Shown: positions 9,906 to 19,048, counted from the first letter of the stretch. The stretch: 37,500 bases of DNA from Symbiodinium natans (GCA_905221605.1 CAJNDS010002138.1:314999-352498); one strand, 5' to 3'. Made by a program: numbers and translations. The notes: generated by a model not told the origin, from the sequence alone.

Positions 9906-9992
9906 TTAGGGGTTATGCCAAGCCTCCTCGAGCTCCCGCCAAGCCACCTCCAGCTCTCTGCCGGATATCGTTGATGACGGAGCCACCGGGAC
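9906..9992 (-). CDS. Exon candidate with a duplicated helix segment
   Basis: Acceptor ACCGCAG|G, frame VPVAPSSTISGRELEVAWRE then LEEAWHNP and a stop. ELEVAWR/ELEEAWH reflects a 21-bp tandem duplication at 9917-9958. The plus strand could read Pro-rich repeats instead. Confidence 0.3.
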   Translation of the reverse strand, partial: VPVAPSSTISGRELEVAWRELEEAWHNP

Positions 9993-10002
9993 CTGCGGTT
10001 TA

Positions 10003-10113
10003 GGGTTTAGGGTTTAGGGATTAGGGCTTAGGGTTTAGGGTTTAGGGTTTAGGGTTTAGGGTTTGGGGTTTAGGGTTTAGGGGTTAGGGTTTAGGGTTTA
10101 GGGTTTAGGGTTC
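10003..10113 (+). repeat. TTTAGGG telomere-like array
   Basis: About 15 heptamers with GGATTAGGGC and TTTGGGG variants, immediately before the 52-bp array region. Confidence 0.9.
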
Positions 10114-10306
10114 AGCATCTCAAGTTCGAGCATTTACTAGGCCAGCAGTGTGTGTAGGCAACGGAAACAAAAACCGCCCAAAGAACCCCATAACATTCAG
10201 AAAATAGAAAGTTCATCAATTTCTGTTCAGACGCACCAAGAGGCCAAACAATCACACGGGTCAGACGGGTCAAAACGCCATATTCGTGCTGAACAATGGG
10301 GGCCAA
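10112..10306 (-). CDS. Open frame overlapping the start of the 52-bp array
   Basis: 64 codons with a Met start inside the first repeat unit. The middle reads VIVWPLGASEQKLMNFLF, and a hydrophobic stretch CYGVLWAVFVSVAYTHCW could be a membrane segment. A GT at about 10133 may be a donor. The 52-bp array looks like an expansion of the 5' part of this segment. Not recognised. Confidence 0.25.
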   Translation of the reverse strand: MAPIVQHEYGVLTRLTRVIVWPLGASEQKLMNFLFSECYGVLWAVFVSVAYTHCWPSKCSNLRC

Positions 10307-10800
10307 ATGGGTCGGTCTGACGGGTCAAAACGCCAAATTCATACTGAACAATGGGGGGCCAAAGGGGTCAGACGGGTCAAATCGCCAAATTCGTGCTGAA
10401 CAATGGGGGGCCAAGGGGTCAGACGGGTCAAAACGCCAAATTCGTGCTGAACAATGGGGGGGCCAAACGGGTCAGACGGGTCAAAACGCCAAATTCGTGC
10501 TGAACAATGGGGGGCCAAACGGGTCAGACGGGTCAAATCGCCAAATTCGTGCTGAACAATGGGGGGCCAAAGGGGTCAGACGGGTCAAAACGCCAAATTC
10601 GTGCGGAACAATGGAGGGGCCAAACGGGTCAGACGGGTCAAAACGCCAAATTCGTGCTGAACAATGGGGGGCCAAACGGGTCAGACGGGTCAAATCGCCA
10701 AATTCGTGCTGAACAATGGGGGGCCAAAGGGGTCAGACGGGTCAAAAAGCCAAATTCGTGCTGAACAGTGGGGGTCTAAACGCCAAATTCGTGTTTAACA
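10254..10800. repeat. 52-bp tandem array with 156-bp higher-order period
   Basis: About ten units containing CGGGTCAGACGGGTCAAAAC and GCCAAATTCGTGCTGAACAA. The segment GCCAAATTC recurs at 10332, 10384, 10435, 10488, 10540, 10592, 10645, 10697 and 10749. A diagnostic AAATCGCC replaces AAAACGCC in every third unit (10384, 10540, 10697). 52 is not a multiple of three but 156 is, so all frames are traversed and stay open. I treat it as non-coding. Confidence 0.9.
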
Positions 10801-11100
10801 TTTAGGGTTATATGGTAGAGAGGTTTAGGGTTTAGGGTTTAGGGTTTAGGTTTGAGGGTTTAGGGTTTCGGGTTTCGGGCCGAGGAAATGGCTGAAAGCT
10901 CTACTGAACCAAGGGATTAGGGGTTTCGGGGATTGGGGGTTGAAGGGCTTGGGGGTTTAAGGGGTTCAGGGTTTACGGGTTTAGGGGTTGAAGGGCTTCA
11001 GGGCTGAGGGGTTGAGGGGATCAAGGGTTTAGGGGTTGAAGGGTTTAAGGGTGTAGAGTTTAGGGGCTTAAGGGTTTACAGGGTTTACAGGGGAGTCCGA
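10800..11100 (+). repeat. Degenerate TTTAGGG-derived tract
   Basis: Decayed units such as GGGGTTGAAGGG and GGGTTTACAGGG. No exon-like island within. Confidence 0.7.
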
Positions 11101-11420
11101 ACAGTCTCCGCGGGCTGAAGACACCGGTCGGGCGAAACGTGGGGTTCATATGCGCCTTGGGGTTTAAGGTTCAGGGTTTATGGTCTGGGTGAGGTCGCGC
11201 GCTGGTAAGCGCGCAGTAGGATGCAGACATGCCCACTCCAAGACCACCCAAACACTACTCAAAACGACGCCAACCGGAGACAGCCGAAGCTTCGGGTTTG
11301 TAGGCTGCACCGTGGAGCTTGACTCTAAACAGACGAATACCTTGTGAAGGAGAGCAGCAGCCTCCGGGAGGATTTGGTGGTTTAGGGTGATACCATATAT
11401 CTAGTGACAGAGCTTAGCTA
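11100..11420. other. Unique sequence, no confident gene
   Basis: GC-rich islands near 11100-11230 and 11230-11390, with a short hairpin (GCGCGCTGGTAAGCGCGC) at 11196. No phase-consistent exon was found. Confidence 0.4.
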
Positions 11421-11422
11421 GG

Positions 11423-11500
11423 CGACCCCTTCTTCGGGGATGGATGTGGCAGGCAGGATCTTGCAGCCCAGCAGAGCCGGCCCTGGTCTCGCTGAGCGCT
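11423..11500 (-). CDS. Exon candidate ending in a stop
   Basis: GC3-rich frame RPGPALLGCKILPATSIPEE then GVA and TAG. The acceptor is probably the CAG at the start. Edges are approximate. Confidence 0.25.
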
Positions 11501-11854
11501 CGACGGGTTCAGGGTTTAGGGATTATAGGGTTTAGGGGTTTAGAGGTGTAGGGTCGGAAGTCTTCCCTAAACCCGAAACCCTCTACTCTGAACCCCTACA
11601 GCCTAAAGCCTAAAGGATCCAAAACAAGTCCACGCACAGTTTCGGGCTGGTCTTGGTTTTGGGGGGTTGAGGGTCGGTGCCATTCAAGCTACCAATGGAG
11701 CCCTTAACTCGGAGTAGAAGGAGATACGAGTTGCTTTCGGAAAAGGCCTCCCCCCCCCCCCGATGACGAATGACCTGGATCCTGAAACCTACTCCCTGAG
11801 TTGGAGCTGAAGCTTTAGGGTTCAGGGATTTCAGGGATCAGGGTTCAGGGTTTC

Positions 11855-11975
11855 GGGTTTCGGGTTTCGGGTTTGGGGTTTGGGGGTTGGGGGTTGGGGT
11901 TTGCGGTTTGCGGTTTGCGGTTTGCGGTTTGGGGTTTGGGGTTTGGGGTTTGGGGTTTGGGGTTTGGGGTTTGGG
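11855..11975 (+). repeat. Block-homogenised TTTCGGG, TTTGCGG and TTTGGGG variants
   Basis: Successive runs of TTTCGGG, TTTGCGG and TTTGGGG, each repeated 4-7 times, showing unit-by-unit spread of variants. Confidence 0.85.
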
Positions 11976-12263
11976 GTCACGATTTTTAACAAGAATAGAT
12001 CCTTAGCCCTCGAAGGTTCTCAGCCCGAAGCCTGTAAGAGCCCCCGAAGACCCTCAGAAAGCACAGCCCACAGCCCAATATGGGGCTTATGGGGCTTCTG
12101 GGCGTAACAGGCTTAACCCTAAACCCCAAACCTTTTATACAATAGCACCTATGAAGCTTACGGGGCTGCTGGGGCATATGGGCTTACCCGAAGCGGGTCG
12201 CCTATCAAGCCGCCGACCACTTCCGAAGGCACCGAGATCTCTCTTGGCCTTGGTGTGGGTTCA

Positions 12264-12455
12264 AGGGTTTAGGGTTTAGGGTTTAGGGTTTAGGGTTTAG
12301 GGTTTAGGGTTTAGGGTTTAGGGTTTTGGGTTTATAGGGTTTATAGGGTTTATAGGGTTTATAGGGTTTATAGGGTTTATAGGGTTTATAGGGTTTATAG
12401 GGTTTATAGGGTTTATAGGGTTTATAGGGTTTATAGGGTTTATAGGGTTTAGGGG
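12264..12455 (+). repeat. TTTAGGG array switching to a TTTATAGGG 9-mer array
   Basis: Nine TTTAGGG units, then about fourteen perfect GGGTTTATA 9-mers (12327-12448). Confidence 0.95.
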
Positions 12456-12644
12456 TTTTGGGTTTGGGGCTTAGGGGTCTGGGTTTTGGGGTTCAGGGTA
12501 TGGTCCTTTGCGTGAGGACGCTTCTGAGGAACCCACGCGGGGAATGGCACGAGCACTCGGCCCTTAGCCCTTACGCCCTGAAGATCCGAACCCTTCGACC
12601 CCGAGTTACACCCTCAACCCCAAACCCTCATCCCCCAACCCTGA

Positions 12645-12776
12645 CCCCTAAACCCTAAACCCTAAACCCTAAACCCTAAACCCTAAACCCTAAACCCTAA
12701 ACCCTAAACCCTAAACCCTAAACCCTAAACCCTAAACCCTAAACCCTAAACCCTAACCCTAAACCCTAAACCCTAA
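12645..12776 (-). repeat. CCCTAAA array
   Basis: About 18 nearly perfect units; one short CCCTAA unit near 12753. Confidence 0.95.
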
Positions 12777-12785
12777 ATGCTATAA

Positions 12786-12873
12786 CCGAGAACACGCTGA
12801 GGTGTCCACTGCCCCGGGGCTCCCGGAATGACCTCGGATGACCACAGTGGGCTCCGGCAGAACAGTCATCGTG
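12786..12873 (-). CDS. First-exon candidate with ATG
   Basis: ATG start, frame MTVLPEPTVVIRGHSGSPGA then VDTSACSR, and a GTTATA donor at the edge of a heptamer array. Not recognised. Confidence 0.25.
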
Positions 12874-13301
12874 CAGGTTTTGTAGATTTCGGGTTGAACG
12901 AGGGAGCTAAGGTTTACGGGGGGTTGAGGGTCTAGGGTCTAGGGTTTAGGGTTGAGGGCTTAGGGTCGGGTTGAACTAGGGTGTTGGGGTTTAGGTCTAG
13001 CGCTTCGGGTCGGGTTTAACTAGGAATTAGGGTTTAGGTTTGGGGCCTCGGATTTGAAACTCCTTGCCTCCGGCCAAACAAGCACGTTGACACCGACAGC
13101 TTCCGTACGATGGTGTAAAGCTGTAACCTAGTCTGCATTAGGATTCCCGAAGTTGCGCATTCTTGCTAGCCATGTGATTTTTGTGCGCACTGCGAGCATC
13201 ACGCCTATTCCGAAGATCGTGATCGAGACCATTGAAACCCTCGGTGCATTGTGCTACGAAAAGTCAAGCTGTACCTTCGTTGCTGTAGCATTAGTATTGA
13301 T

Positions 13302-13743
13302 ATGCTTGTCCAAGCAGATGCTGCTGCTAATGCTATTAACTTTTGCTCGTTTGCAAGCACCCGCTCTTACCTGGCAGGGGGTTGTTCTACGTTCAGGCCA
13401 CACCTTATAGATTCAGATAGTTTTGAAAATACGATTCCGTACCAGGAGGTCTCACAAGGGACCCCAGGCCCCAATTCGAACACAAGCCCCCAGGTAAGCA
13501 TTGCAAAAACATGTGTGTTGGTGTTGGTACATGACGTGTATCAGCAGCTCTGTACGCTGATACTATCAGGCCTCAGAAATCTGCCCAAGAAAGCAAGCTG
13601 GATCTTGTATTTTGCTACGAGCTGAATAGACCGTACCACCAAAGCTTGCCCCCACGGTTACTAACACCATGGACGGCAACAACAGTTTGCAGAAGATGCC
13701 TCATTCACCGGCCGATGGCATAACTCGAAACTTAGCTGCCTGA
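13302..13743 (+). CDS. Two-exon gene candidate, about 101 residues
   Basis: Exon 13302-13493 starts with ATG (MLVQADAAANAINFCSFAST, later DSDSFENTIPYQEVSQG) and ends CAG|GTAAGC. Exon 13630-13743 starts after GAATAG (TVPPKLAPTVTNTMDGNNSL, then QKMPHSPADGITRNLAA) and ends in TGA; phases agree. The frame is open upstream to 13234, and without splicing it runs to 13625. A second frame (13143-13283) with a hydrophobic stretch overlaps, so the true start is unclear. This is one of the few repeat-free 600-bp stretches. No family recognised. Confidence 0.4.
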
Positions 13744-14214
13744 GCTCTACACGCGGCAGAACAACATCTTAGAGCTGGGAGCAGGATTGGCCCTGTAGGG
13801 TTGAGGGCTTAGGGCTGAAGCTGTCAAGACAACAAACCTAAGTTGCTACACCCTAAGCCCCAAGCCCAAAAGCCCGAAACCCCGAACCCCAAACCTCGCA
13901 CGCTCCAGTATCCCCCCAGTCCCAAGCCTCGGAACCCTGAAACCTCGAATCCGCAACCTTGAACCATGAGCCCCCAAACCCCCACCCCCCCCCCCCCCCC
14001 CCCAAAAAAAAAAAAAAAGAAAAAACAATAATCCCAAACCACTCTGAAACCCGAGGCCCTGAAACCCTGAAACCCTGATTTCCTAAGCCTGAAATCCACA
14101 AAAACCCCTAAAACCCCTACTTCCTGGCTGGGGCACCGGTGTGGGGGTTGGCACGGTCCCGGGAGTCGCCGGCACCCGGGCGGGAACCTTGGGGTTGATG
14201 CTTTTGGGGGGGTC

Positions 14215-14335
14215 TAAGCCTCTTAGGGCTCTTAGGGCTCTTGGGGCTCTTGGGGCTTTTAGGGCTCTCAGGGCTCTCAGGGCTCTTGGGGCTCTTAGGG
14301 CTCTTGGGGCTCGTAGGGCTCTTAGGGCTGTTGGG
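14215..14335 (+). repeat. GGGCTCTTR 9-bp minisatellite
   Basis: About 13 units of GGGCTCTTA/GGGCTCTTG. It reads Pro-Lys-Ser repeats on the minus strand, but no good splice sites bound it. Confidence 0.85.
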
Positions 14336-14431
14336 GTTTGGGGTTTCAGGTTTAGGGCGGTTCAAGGTTCGGGGTTTAGGGGTTGAGGCTTTTGGGGTTT
14401 CAGGTTTGGGGTTCCAGGTTCTTAGGGGACC

Positions 14432-14546
14432 CGAAGTATGGGCAATTACATTGGGTCCCCTGTTGTATAATGAGGGCCCACACTTCGGATGCCTTCATCG
14501 CCCTTTAAAGAGGGGTAAGGGACCTAATTCTAAGGGCCCACGGTTG
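14432..14546. mobile_element. Inverted-repeat element, family G copy 1
   Basis: Ends pair imperfectly (GTATGGGCAATTACATTGGG with GACCTAATTCTAAGGGCCCAC). The core GAGGGCCCACACTTCGGATG resembles the copy at 15.3 kb. Confidence 0.45.
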
Positions 14547-14598
14547 TAACCTTTCAGTTACCTGTAAAGGGGGGTGAGGCTTTGGGTGTTCAGGGCTC

Positions 14599-14915
14599 TT
14601 AGGGATAGGGGTTTGGGGTTTCAGGAGCCTTGAATGCGGTGGCATAGCGAGTGGCAAAGAACCAGGCCGGAACTGTGCTGACAACTACCAGGAGCCTTTT
14701 GGCGGGGTTTGGGCTGTTTAGGGCTCGAAGCTCTCAACCCCCTCCAGCGCAGAGCCCCTCCAAAGCACCCTAAACCTAAACCCTAAGCCCAAAGCCCATA
14801 AATGCACCCCACAACGCCCAAGAGTCTCTGAACCTGAAGCCCACAACCCATCAACCAAAGCATCACCCTGCTCCCGGAACCCAGAGGGCGCCATACCCTC
14901 TCGAGAAAAAACCAT
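14599..14915 (-). CDS. Two-exon small-protein candidate, about 71 residues
   Basis: Exon 14834-14915 starts with ATG (MVFSREGMAPSGFREQGDAL) and ends TCAG|GTTCAG in phase 1. Exon 14599-14732 starts with two bases and reads LRALNSPNPAKRLLVVVSTV, then PAWFFATRYATAFKAPETP, and a stop. The hydrophobic RLLVVVSTVPAWFF could be a membrane anchor. Not recognised. Confidence 0.3.
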
Positions 14916-14949
14916 TGCCTGACTTCGGTATGAGGTCCCCTCTTCCCGA

Positions 14950-15152
14950 AAACCCCTAAACCCTAAACCCTGTAAACCCTGAACCCTAAACCCTGTAAAC
15001 CCTAAACCCTGTAAACCCTGAACCCTGTAAACCCTAAACCCTGTAAACCCTAAACCCTGTAAACGCTAAACCCTGTAAACCCTAAACCCTAAAACCTAAA
15101 CCCTAAACCCTAAACCCTAAACCCTAAACCCTAAACCCTAAACCCTAAACCC
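14950..15152 (-). repeat. CCCTGTAAACCCTAAA compound array then CCCTAAA array
   Basis: A roughly 15-bp compound unit CCCTAAACCCTGTAAA repeats about eight times (14960-15085), then gives way to simple CCCTAAA units. Confidence 0.9.
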
Positions 15153-15158
15153 CACACT

Positions 15159-15218
15159 CAGGCTCCCAGCCCCCAGGGGGCAGCCCTTGGCGTTGAGCGC
15201 CTCCTGGTAGTGGGGCAC
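15159..15218 (-). CDS. Exon candidate near the KH gene
   Basis: A GC3-rich frame reads GVPHYQEALNAKGCPLGAGS. It has an AG|G acceptor (AGTCAAG|G) beside an inverted-repeat element and runs into the heptamer array. It could be a further KH-gene exon, but the phase join was not resolved. Edges are approximate. Confidence 0.35.
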
Positions 15219-15235
15219 GCCCCTTGACTCTTAGG

Positions 15236-15376
15236 GTCGTTGCATGGGTCCCTTAGCATGGGTCCTTAAAAGGGTACCCCTTACAGACCCCTGATATACC
15301 CCTTACAAATTAAGGGCCCATACATCAGAACCCTGTCAAGAAGGTTAGGGACCACAACAAGGGCCACAATTGTCCT
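15236..15376. mobile_element. Inverted-repeat element, family G copy 2
   Basis: GTTGCATGGGTCCCTTAGCA then TGGGTCCTTAA pairs imperfectly with TTAGGGACCACAACAAGGGC then CACAATTG. The core AAGGGCCCATACATCAGAAC is shared with copy 1. It lies between the last KH exon and the exon candidate at 15.2 kb. Confidence 0.5.
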
Positions 15377-15738
15377 GGGGGGTAGGACGCGCTGAAGACT
15401 TTGGTGTTGTACTTGAAGCTTCATGGGCAATTTTACGCAAGGTTGCATGTACCTTACTTAGGGAGTCGCCTCCCACTTATAGCGCTACATGCCTGCGAGC
15501 GGGTTCTCTGAAATCTACTTCAGGGCTCATGATGAGTCATGAGGACAAGCCATCTACTCATGCGGCTACCCTTACGAGCCTGCACCTTCCTACTCATCAA
15601 GCTTCCACAAAAACTCACTCGCAAACCCCTAGCCCCCCGAACAACACACACACACACACAAAACAAAAAAAAGACTTCGCTAAGCCCCTGAAGGGTGTAA
15701 GGCTGTCTCGACGTCCTGGATCATCGCCTCTGTCTTGA
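15370..15738 (+). CDS. Open frame overlapping the KH gene end
   Basis: 122 codons from a TTG (first in-frame ATG near 15526), including EDFGVVLEASWAILRKVACT, a CA-repeat reading Thr-His, and a basic tail. It is antisense to the last KH exon, which has stronger evidence, so this frame may be chance. Confidence 0.2.
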   Translation: MSWGVGRAEDFGVVLEASWAILRKVACTLLRESPPTYSATCLRAGSLKSTSGLMMSHEDKPSTHAATLTSLHLPTHQASTKTHSQTPSPPNNTHTHTKQKKDFAKPLKGVRLSRRPGSSPLS

Positions 15739-15760
15739 CGAGGTCGCCGATGATGGTGAC
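15680..15760 (-). CDS. KH gene exon completing the domain
   Basis: Acceptor CTTTCTGAG|G, frame VTIIGDLVKTEAMIQDVETA then LHPSGA and a TAG stop at 15680-15682. It forms the last beta strand and C-terminal helix of the KH fold. A donor inside the exon (for example GTCGAG) could splice on to further exons, so the stop may not be the real end. Confidence 0.65.
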   Translation of the reverse strand, partial: VTIIGDLVKTEAMIQDVETALHPSGA

Positions 15761-17691
15761 CTCAGAAAGGCTCTGGGGTTGAGGGTGTAAGGTTTACCTG
15801 GGGCTCCATCAACCTACGATTTTGGGAGTTCTGCCCCATATTTGGGGGGGTTATAGCCTATTGTGTGGCAGGGTTTGGGGAGTCACTGGCAGGGTTTAGG
15901 GTTAGGCCGTTCCAACCCTAGACCCTAAACCCTAAACCCTAAATCCTAAACCCTAAACCCTAAATCCTAAACCCTAAACCCTGAACCCTAAACCCTAAAC
16001 CTACACCCTTGCAAGCTCCAGGTTCAACCACTGGAGCCCCGGCCGTTCCGAAGGGGTCCGTCGGCTGATGGTCGATTTTCACCTGAGGGCTTAGGCTGTA
16101 GGGTTTAGGGTTTGGGGTTTAGGGTTTAGGGTTCAGGGTTTAGGGTTTAGGGTTTAGGGTTTAGGGTTTAGGGTTTAGGGTTTAGGGTTTAGGGTTTAGG
16201 GTTTAGGGTTTAGGGTTTAGGGCTTGCCCGTGCAAAACATGAGCACCTCAAAACCAGAAAGCCCGATGCAACTCAAAAGCAAATGGGCCCCTTTCAGGAG
16301 CCTTTTCAAACCCACCCACAGGGCTCATCAGTGTAAGGATTGTGTTTAGGGATTCAGGGTTTAGGGTTTAGGGTTTAGGGTTTAGGTTTTAGGAACCCTT
16401 CGGGCGCCTCGGACCCACTGTTCCTCCGGATCTCCTGGCGAGGACCAATTTCCCTATCGAATTCCGCCCATTCCCCCTACGCATTCCCCCGAACTTCTCC
16501 GGAGTATTCCGGCTTCCCTTCCTTCTCCCTGGTTCGACCGGTTTGCCCTTGCTATGGAACTTTAAAGCTAATTAGGGGTCCAGGGTGCGGGATTTAGGGG
16601 TTAGGGTTTAGGGTTAGTAGGGTTTAGGGTTAGGGGAGAGGGATTCGGGTACGCTTCCATGGGTGTGCCTTTCTGTTTCCCCGCACAAGAACCCCGAAAC
16701 CGTATCGAGGAGGTGAGGTATTGCTGCAATTATGGGTTCAAGCACCCTAAACCCTAAACCCTAAACCCTAAACCCTAAACCCTAAACTCGAATCACGTAA
16801 ACTAAGTTCCGGCCACTTCTTGGATGCATGCTAGCCCCTAATCCCTGCATGGGGCTGCAACATCGAAACCCAAACCCTAAATCCCCAAGCCCTCCCAAAA
16901 ACCCAATAAAGCCCCAGTAAAACCCAATCAAACCCAATAGAACCCCGACGAAACCCAACAAAAAAACCCAATAAAGCCCCAATAAAACCAATAAAAACCC
17001 AATAAAAACCCAATAAAACCAATAAATAACCCAATAAAACCCTAAAAACCAGATTACAAGGTCCTGCACCGTCTCGCCGCCCTTGCCTATCAGCGCGCGA
17101 ATCTGCACCTCGGGCCACAAGTGCAAGGGGCCACACAGAAGAATCCGAGGTTTATATAGGGTTTAGGGTTTAGGGTTTCGGGTTTAGGGCTTAGGTTTCC
17201 GGTGTAGAGTTGCCCTAAAAATTGCGGGACGGTTTAGGGCAGGGGGATCCTGAAGCCTGTTAAAGCCACACACGCCTAACACCCTAAGACCCGAATGACC
17301 GACACTCCAAACCCTCACAAGAAGGAAACTCTAAACCCTACACCCTACACCCTACACCCTACACCCTATACACCCTACACCCTAAACCCTAAACCCTAAA
17401 CCCTAAACTCTAAACCCTAAACCCTAAACCCTAAATCCTAAACCCTAAACCCTACCACCCTGCGGCCTAGAACGCAAAGTCTTATATTCTTCGGTTTGAC
17501 TACAAGGGGAATTCGCGGAGTCGTTGGACCTCAACTTTGCTTGTTCCAGACAGCTATAACAGTTAATGTAGGGTGAGCATAGATGGTCGCAAACCCCAAA
17601 CTGTGGACCTAAGACGCTGCTTTTAGCGGCCGGACCTCTGCATTCACCCAGTGAATGAACAAGGCGTGGGTGCGTTTGGCGGAGTCGGGAT
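15680..17691 (-). CDS. Split gene for a KH-domain RNA-binding protein (partial)
   Basis: Gene-level entry for five minus-strand exons (17636-17691, 17058-17108, 16408-16434, 16044-16082, 15680-15760) that join in phase. The product carries one KH type I fold, an RNA/ssDNA-binding domain. The GxxG loop IGKGGE, the following helix (ETVQDL-EIRRNSGSE), the beta strand VKIDH and the terminal VTIIGD...V..A...I segment appear in family order and spacing. Two introns use GC donors (GCGCCC, GCCGGG) and the others GT. All clear acceptors inside the domain are AG|G. The introns contain TTTAGGG arrays and an AAACCCAATAA-type repeat. The N-terminus is not located. Confidence 0.7.
15914..16002 (-). repeat. 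CCCTAAA array in a KH-gene intron
   Basis: About 12 units with periodic CCCTAAATCCTAAA variants, in the intron between exons 16044-16082 and 15680-15760. Confidence 0.9.
16044..16082 (-). CDS. KH gene exon, 39 nt (GC donor)
   Basis: Acceptor CCCTCAG|G, frame VKIDHQPTDPFGT, donor GCCGGG, phase 0 to 0. It continues the KH beta strand after the variable loop. Confidence 0.6.
16100..16222 (+). repeat. TTTAGGG array in a KH-gene intron
   Basis: About 17 units lying in the 325-bp intron between two KH exons (16408-16434 and 16044-16082). Confidence 0.95.
16408..16434 (-). CDS. KH gene exon, 27 nt (GC donor)
   Basis: Acceptor CTCGCCAG|G, frame EIRRNSGSE, donor GCGCCC. Nine codons completing the KH helix and turn. 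A GT donor six bases downstream would leave phase 2 and force a stop at the next exon. Confidence 0.6.
16905..17045 (-). repeat. AAACCCAATAA-type repeat
   Basis: About 12 imperfect units of AAACCCAATAA/AAAACCAATA. Minus-strand translation gives a Phe/Tyr/Trp-rich artefact (GFYWVFIGF). It lies just downstream of the GxxG exon in a KH intron. Confidence 0.8.
17058..17108 (-). CDS. KH gene exon with the GxxG loop
   Basis: Acceptor GCCCGAG|G, frame VQIRALIGKGGETVQDL, donor GTAATC. I-G-K-G-G-E is the conserved KH GxxG nucleic-acid-binding loop. 17 codons, phase 0 to 0, nearly all ending in G or C. Confidence 0.75.
17335..17455 (-). repeat. CCCTACA block then CCCTAAA array
   Basis: Six CCCTACA units followed by about 11 CCCTAAA units, with CCCTAAACTC and CCTAAATC variants. 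Confidence 0.9.
17636..17691 (-). CDS. KH gene exon (N-terminal side)
   Basis: Acceptor CTACCTAG|AT, frame PDSAKRTHALFIHWVNAE, donor GTCCGG. It leaves in phase 0, as required by the next KH exon. The plus strand shows nothing comparable. Confidence 0.5.
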
Positions 17692-17829
17692 CTAGGTAGC
17701 ACGCTTACGGAGATCTCGTGTGGTTCAGGAACTCTTAGATCTTCAACCGTAGAACTTAAACTCTAAACCCTAAACCCTAAACTCTAAGCCCTGTTGATGC
17801 AGAAAGCGTCAGGGAGGTCCCGGCATGCA

Positions 17830-18235
17830 CCGCGTCGTCTCCAGAAGGCTTAGGGTTCCCGATTCGAAGCCCCAGAAGTTGTGATTCGAGATCGTTGCCC
17901 ACCGGCGTGGGGCCCCCACCCTAGACCCCTAGACCCTACACCCTAAAAGCCCTAAACTTTCCGAGGCCCCCTAAGACCCTAACACCCTACAATCCTGCAA
18001 ACCCTGAACCCCAAACCCTAGACCCCAAACCCTAAACCCTAAACCCTAAACCCTAAACCCTAAACCCTAAACCCTAAACCCTAAACCCTAAACCCTAAAC
18101 CCTAAACCTCCAAGTACACACCTGGATGCCTTCAAGGCGCCGCTTCCATCTTCATGATCTTGAAGCGCCCAGGGTCCACGCCCGGAGGGGCCTGGCTTGC
18201 GTTCAAGGAGGCTTTCGGGGACCGCCCGACCAGAT
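17830..18235. other. GC-rich islands, exon status undecided
   Basis: Islands at 17.83-17.92 and 18.12-18.23 kb are open in two or more minus-strand frames (for example WATISNHNFWGFESG, or VPESLLERKPGPSGRG). Splice sites do not decide between them. Confidence 0.3.
18005..18110 (-). repeat. CCCTAAA array
   Basis: About 14 units. It faces the TTTAGGG array at 18237 across a 130-bp GC-rich island. Confidence 0.95.
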
Positions 18236-18236
18236 T

Positions 18237-18320
18237 TAGGGTTTAGGGTTTAGGGTTTAGGGTTTAGGGTTTAGGGTTTAGGGTTTAGGGTTTAGGGTTT
18301 AGGGTTTAGGGTTTAGGGTC
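18237..18320 (+). repeat. TTTAGGG array
   Basis: About 12 perfect units, then GGGTCA variants. Confidence 0.95.
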
Positions 18321-18602
18321 AGGGTCAGGGGTCAGGGGTCAGGGCTTGGGATTGAGGAGCATTGTAGTCCAAAGGCCCCTACATTCCTGAACCCCATTCT
18401 GAAGCTTGACCGCTGCACATGCCAAAGAGCCCCGAAGGCCCTTGAAGGCTCCATCTGAATCCCTGTTGCTGTCCAAACCCTAAACCCAAAGCCCTAAAGC
18501 CCAAAGCCTAAACCCTAAAACCCGAAAGCCGAAACCCAGAACCACCGGAGGGGGGCGTCCCTAAACCCTAAACCCCAAACCCTAAACCCTAAACCCACTA
18601 AA

Positions 18603-18789
18603 CTGTGGGGGACTCAGGGTCTGGGAGAGCGCGCAGCTTCTTTACGAGCATTCCGTGTGCAGTCTTTGAAGCGAAGATTTGGCAGACCTCTTGTTTAGCA
18701 GAGCCTCCTTGCTCAGCCAGCAAGGGGGGGGCCTCTGAAGGGTTCCGCCCCCCAGCTGGCCTTATTGGCCACTGGAGGTTCCGAGCCAA
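18603..18789 (-). CDS. Exon candidate
   Basis: Open frame ending at ACA|GTTTAG. The 3' part VCQIFASKTAHGMLVKKLRA, then LPDPESPT, follows an AACAAGAG|G acceptor at about 18684. Not recognised. Confidence 0.3.
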
Positions 18790-18855
18790 ATTTCAAAGCG
18801 GGCCTTGGCGGAGATCCCTCAGCGAACGTCCACTAAGTGCGTTCGAGTCGTGAGC

Positions 18856-18971
18856 TAATATAGGGGCCTGAATGATTAGGATAGGGGATTTGCGGGGCTA
18901 TTATAGTATAACTATATAAAGGGGCCATATATAAGGGTATATTATTAGTACATATTCCGCCGCCTACATTA
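18856..18971 (+). mobile_element. Inverted-repeat element, family A copy 3
   Basis: Starts TAATATAGGGGCCTGAATGA and ends ATTCCGCCGCCTACATTA, with the shared core AAAGGGGCCATATATAAGGG. Termini are diverged inverted repeats. Confidence 0.65.
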
Positions 18972-19048
18972 CATGACGTGAGGCCGAGAGCCATGCTAAT
19001 AACCCCGCATTCACCTCCAAGCAGGGCTTCGAGCTAAAGGGCTTGGCC

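Noticed and set aside
14117-14365. Pro-Lys-Ser repeat protein on the minus strand.
   Set aside because: It is the 9-bp GGGCTCTTR minisatellite in frame, without convincing splice sites or a recognisable flank.
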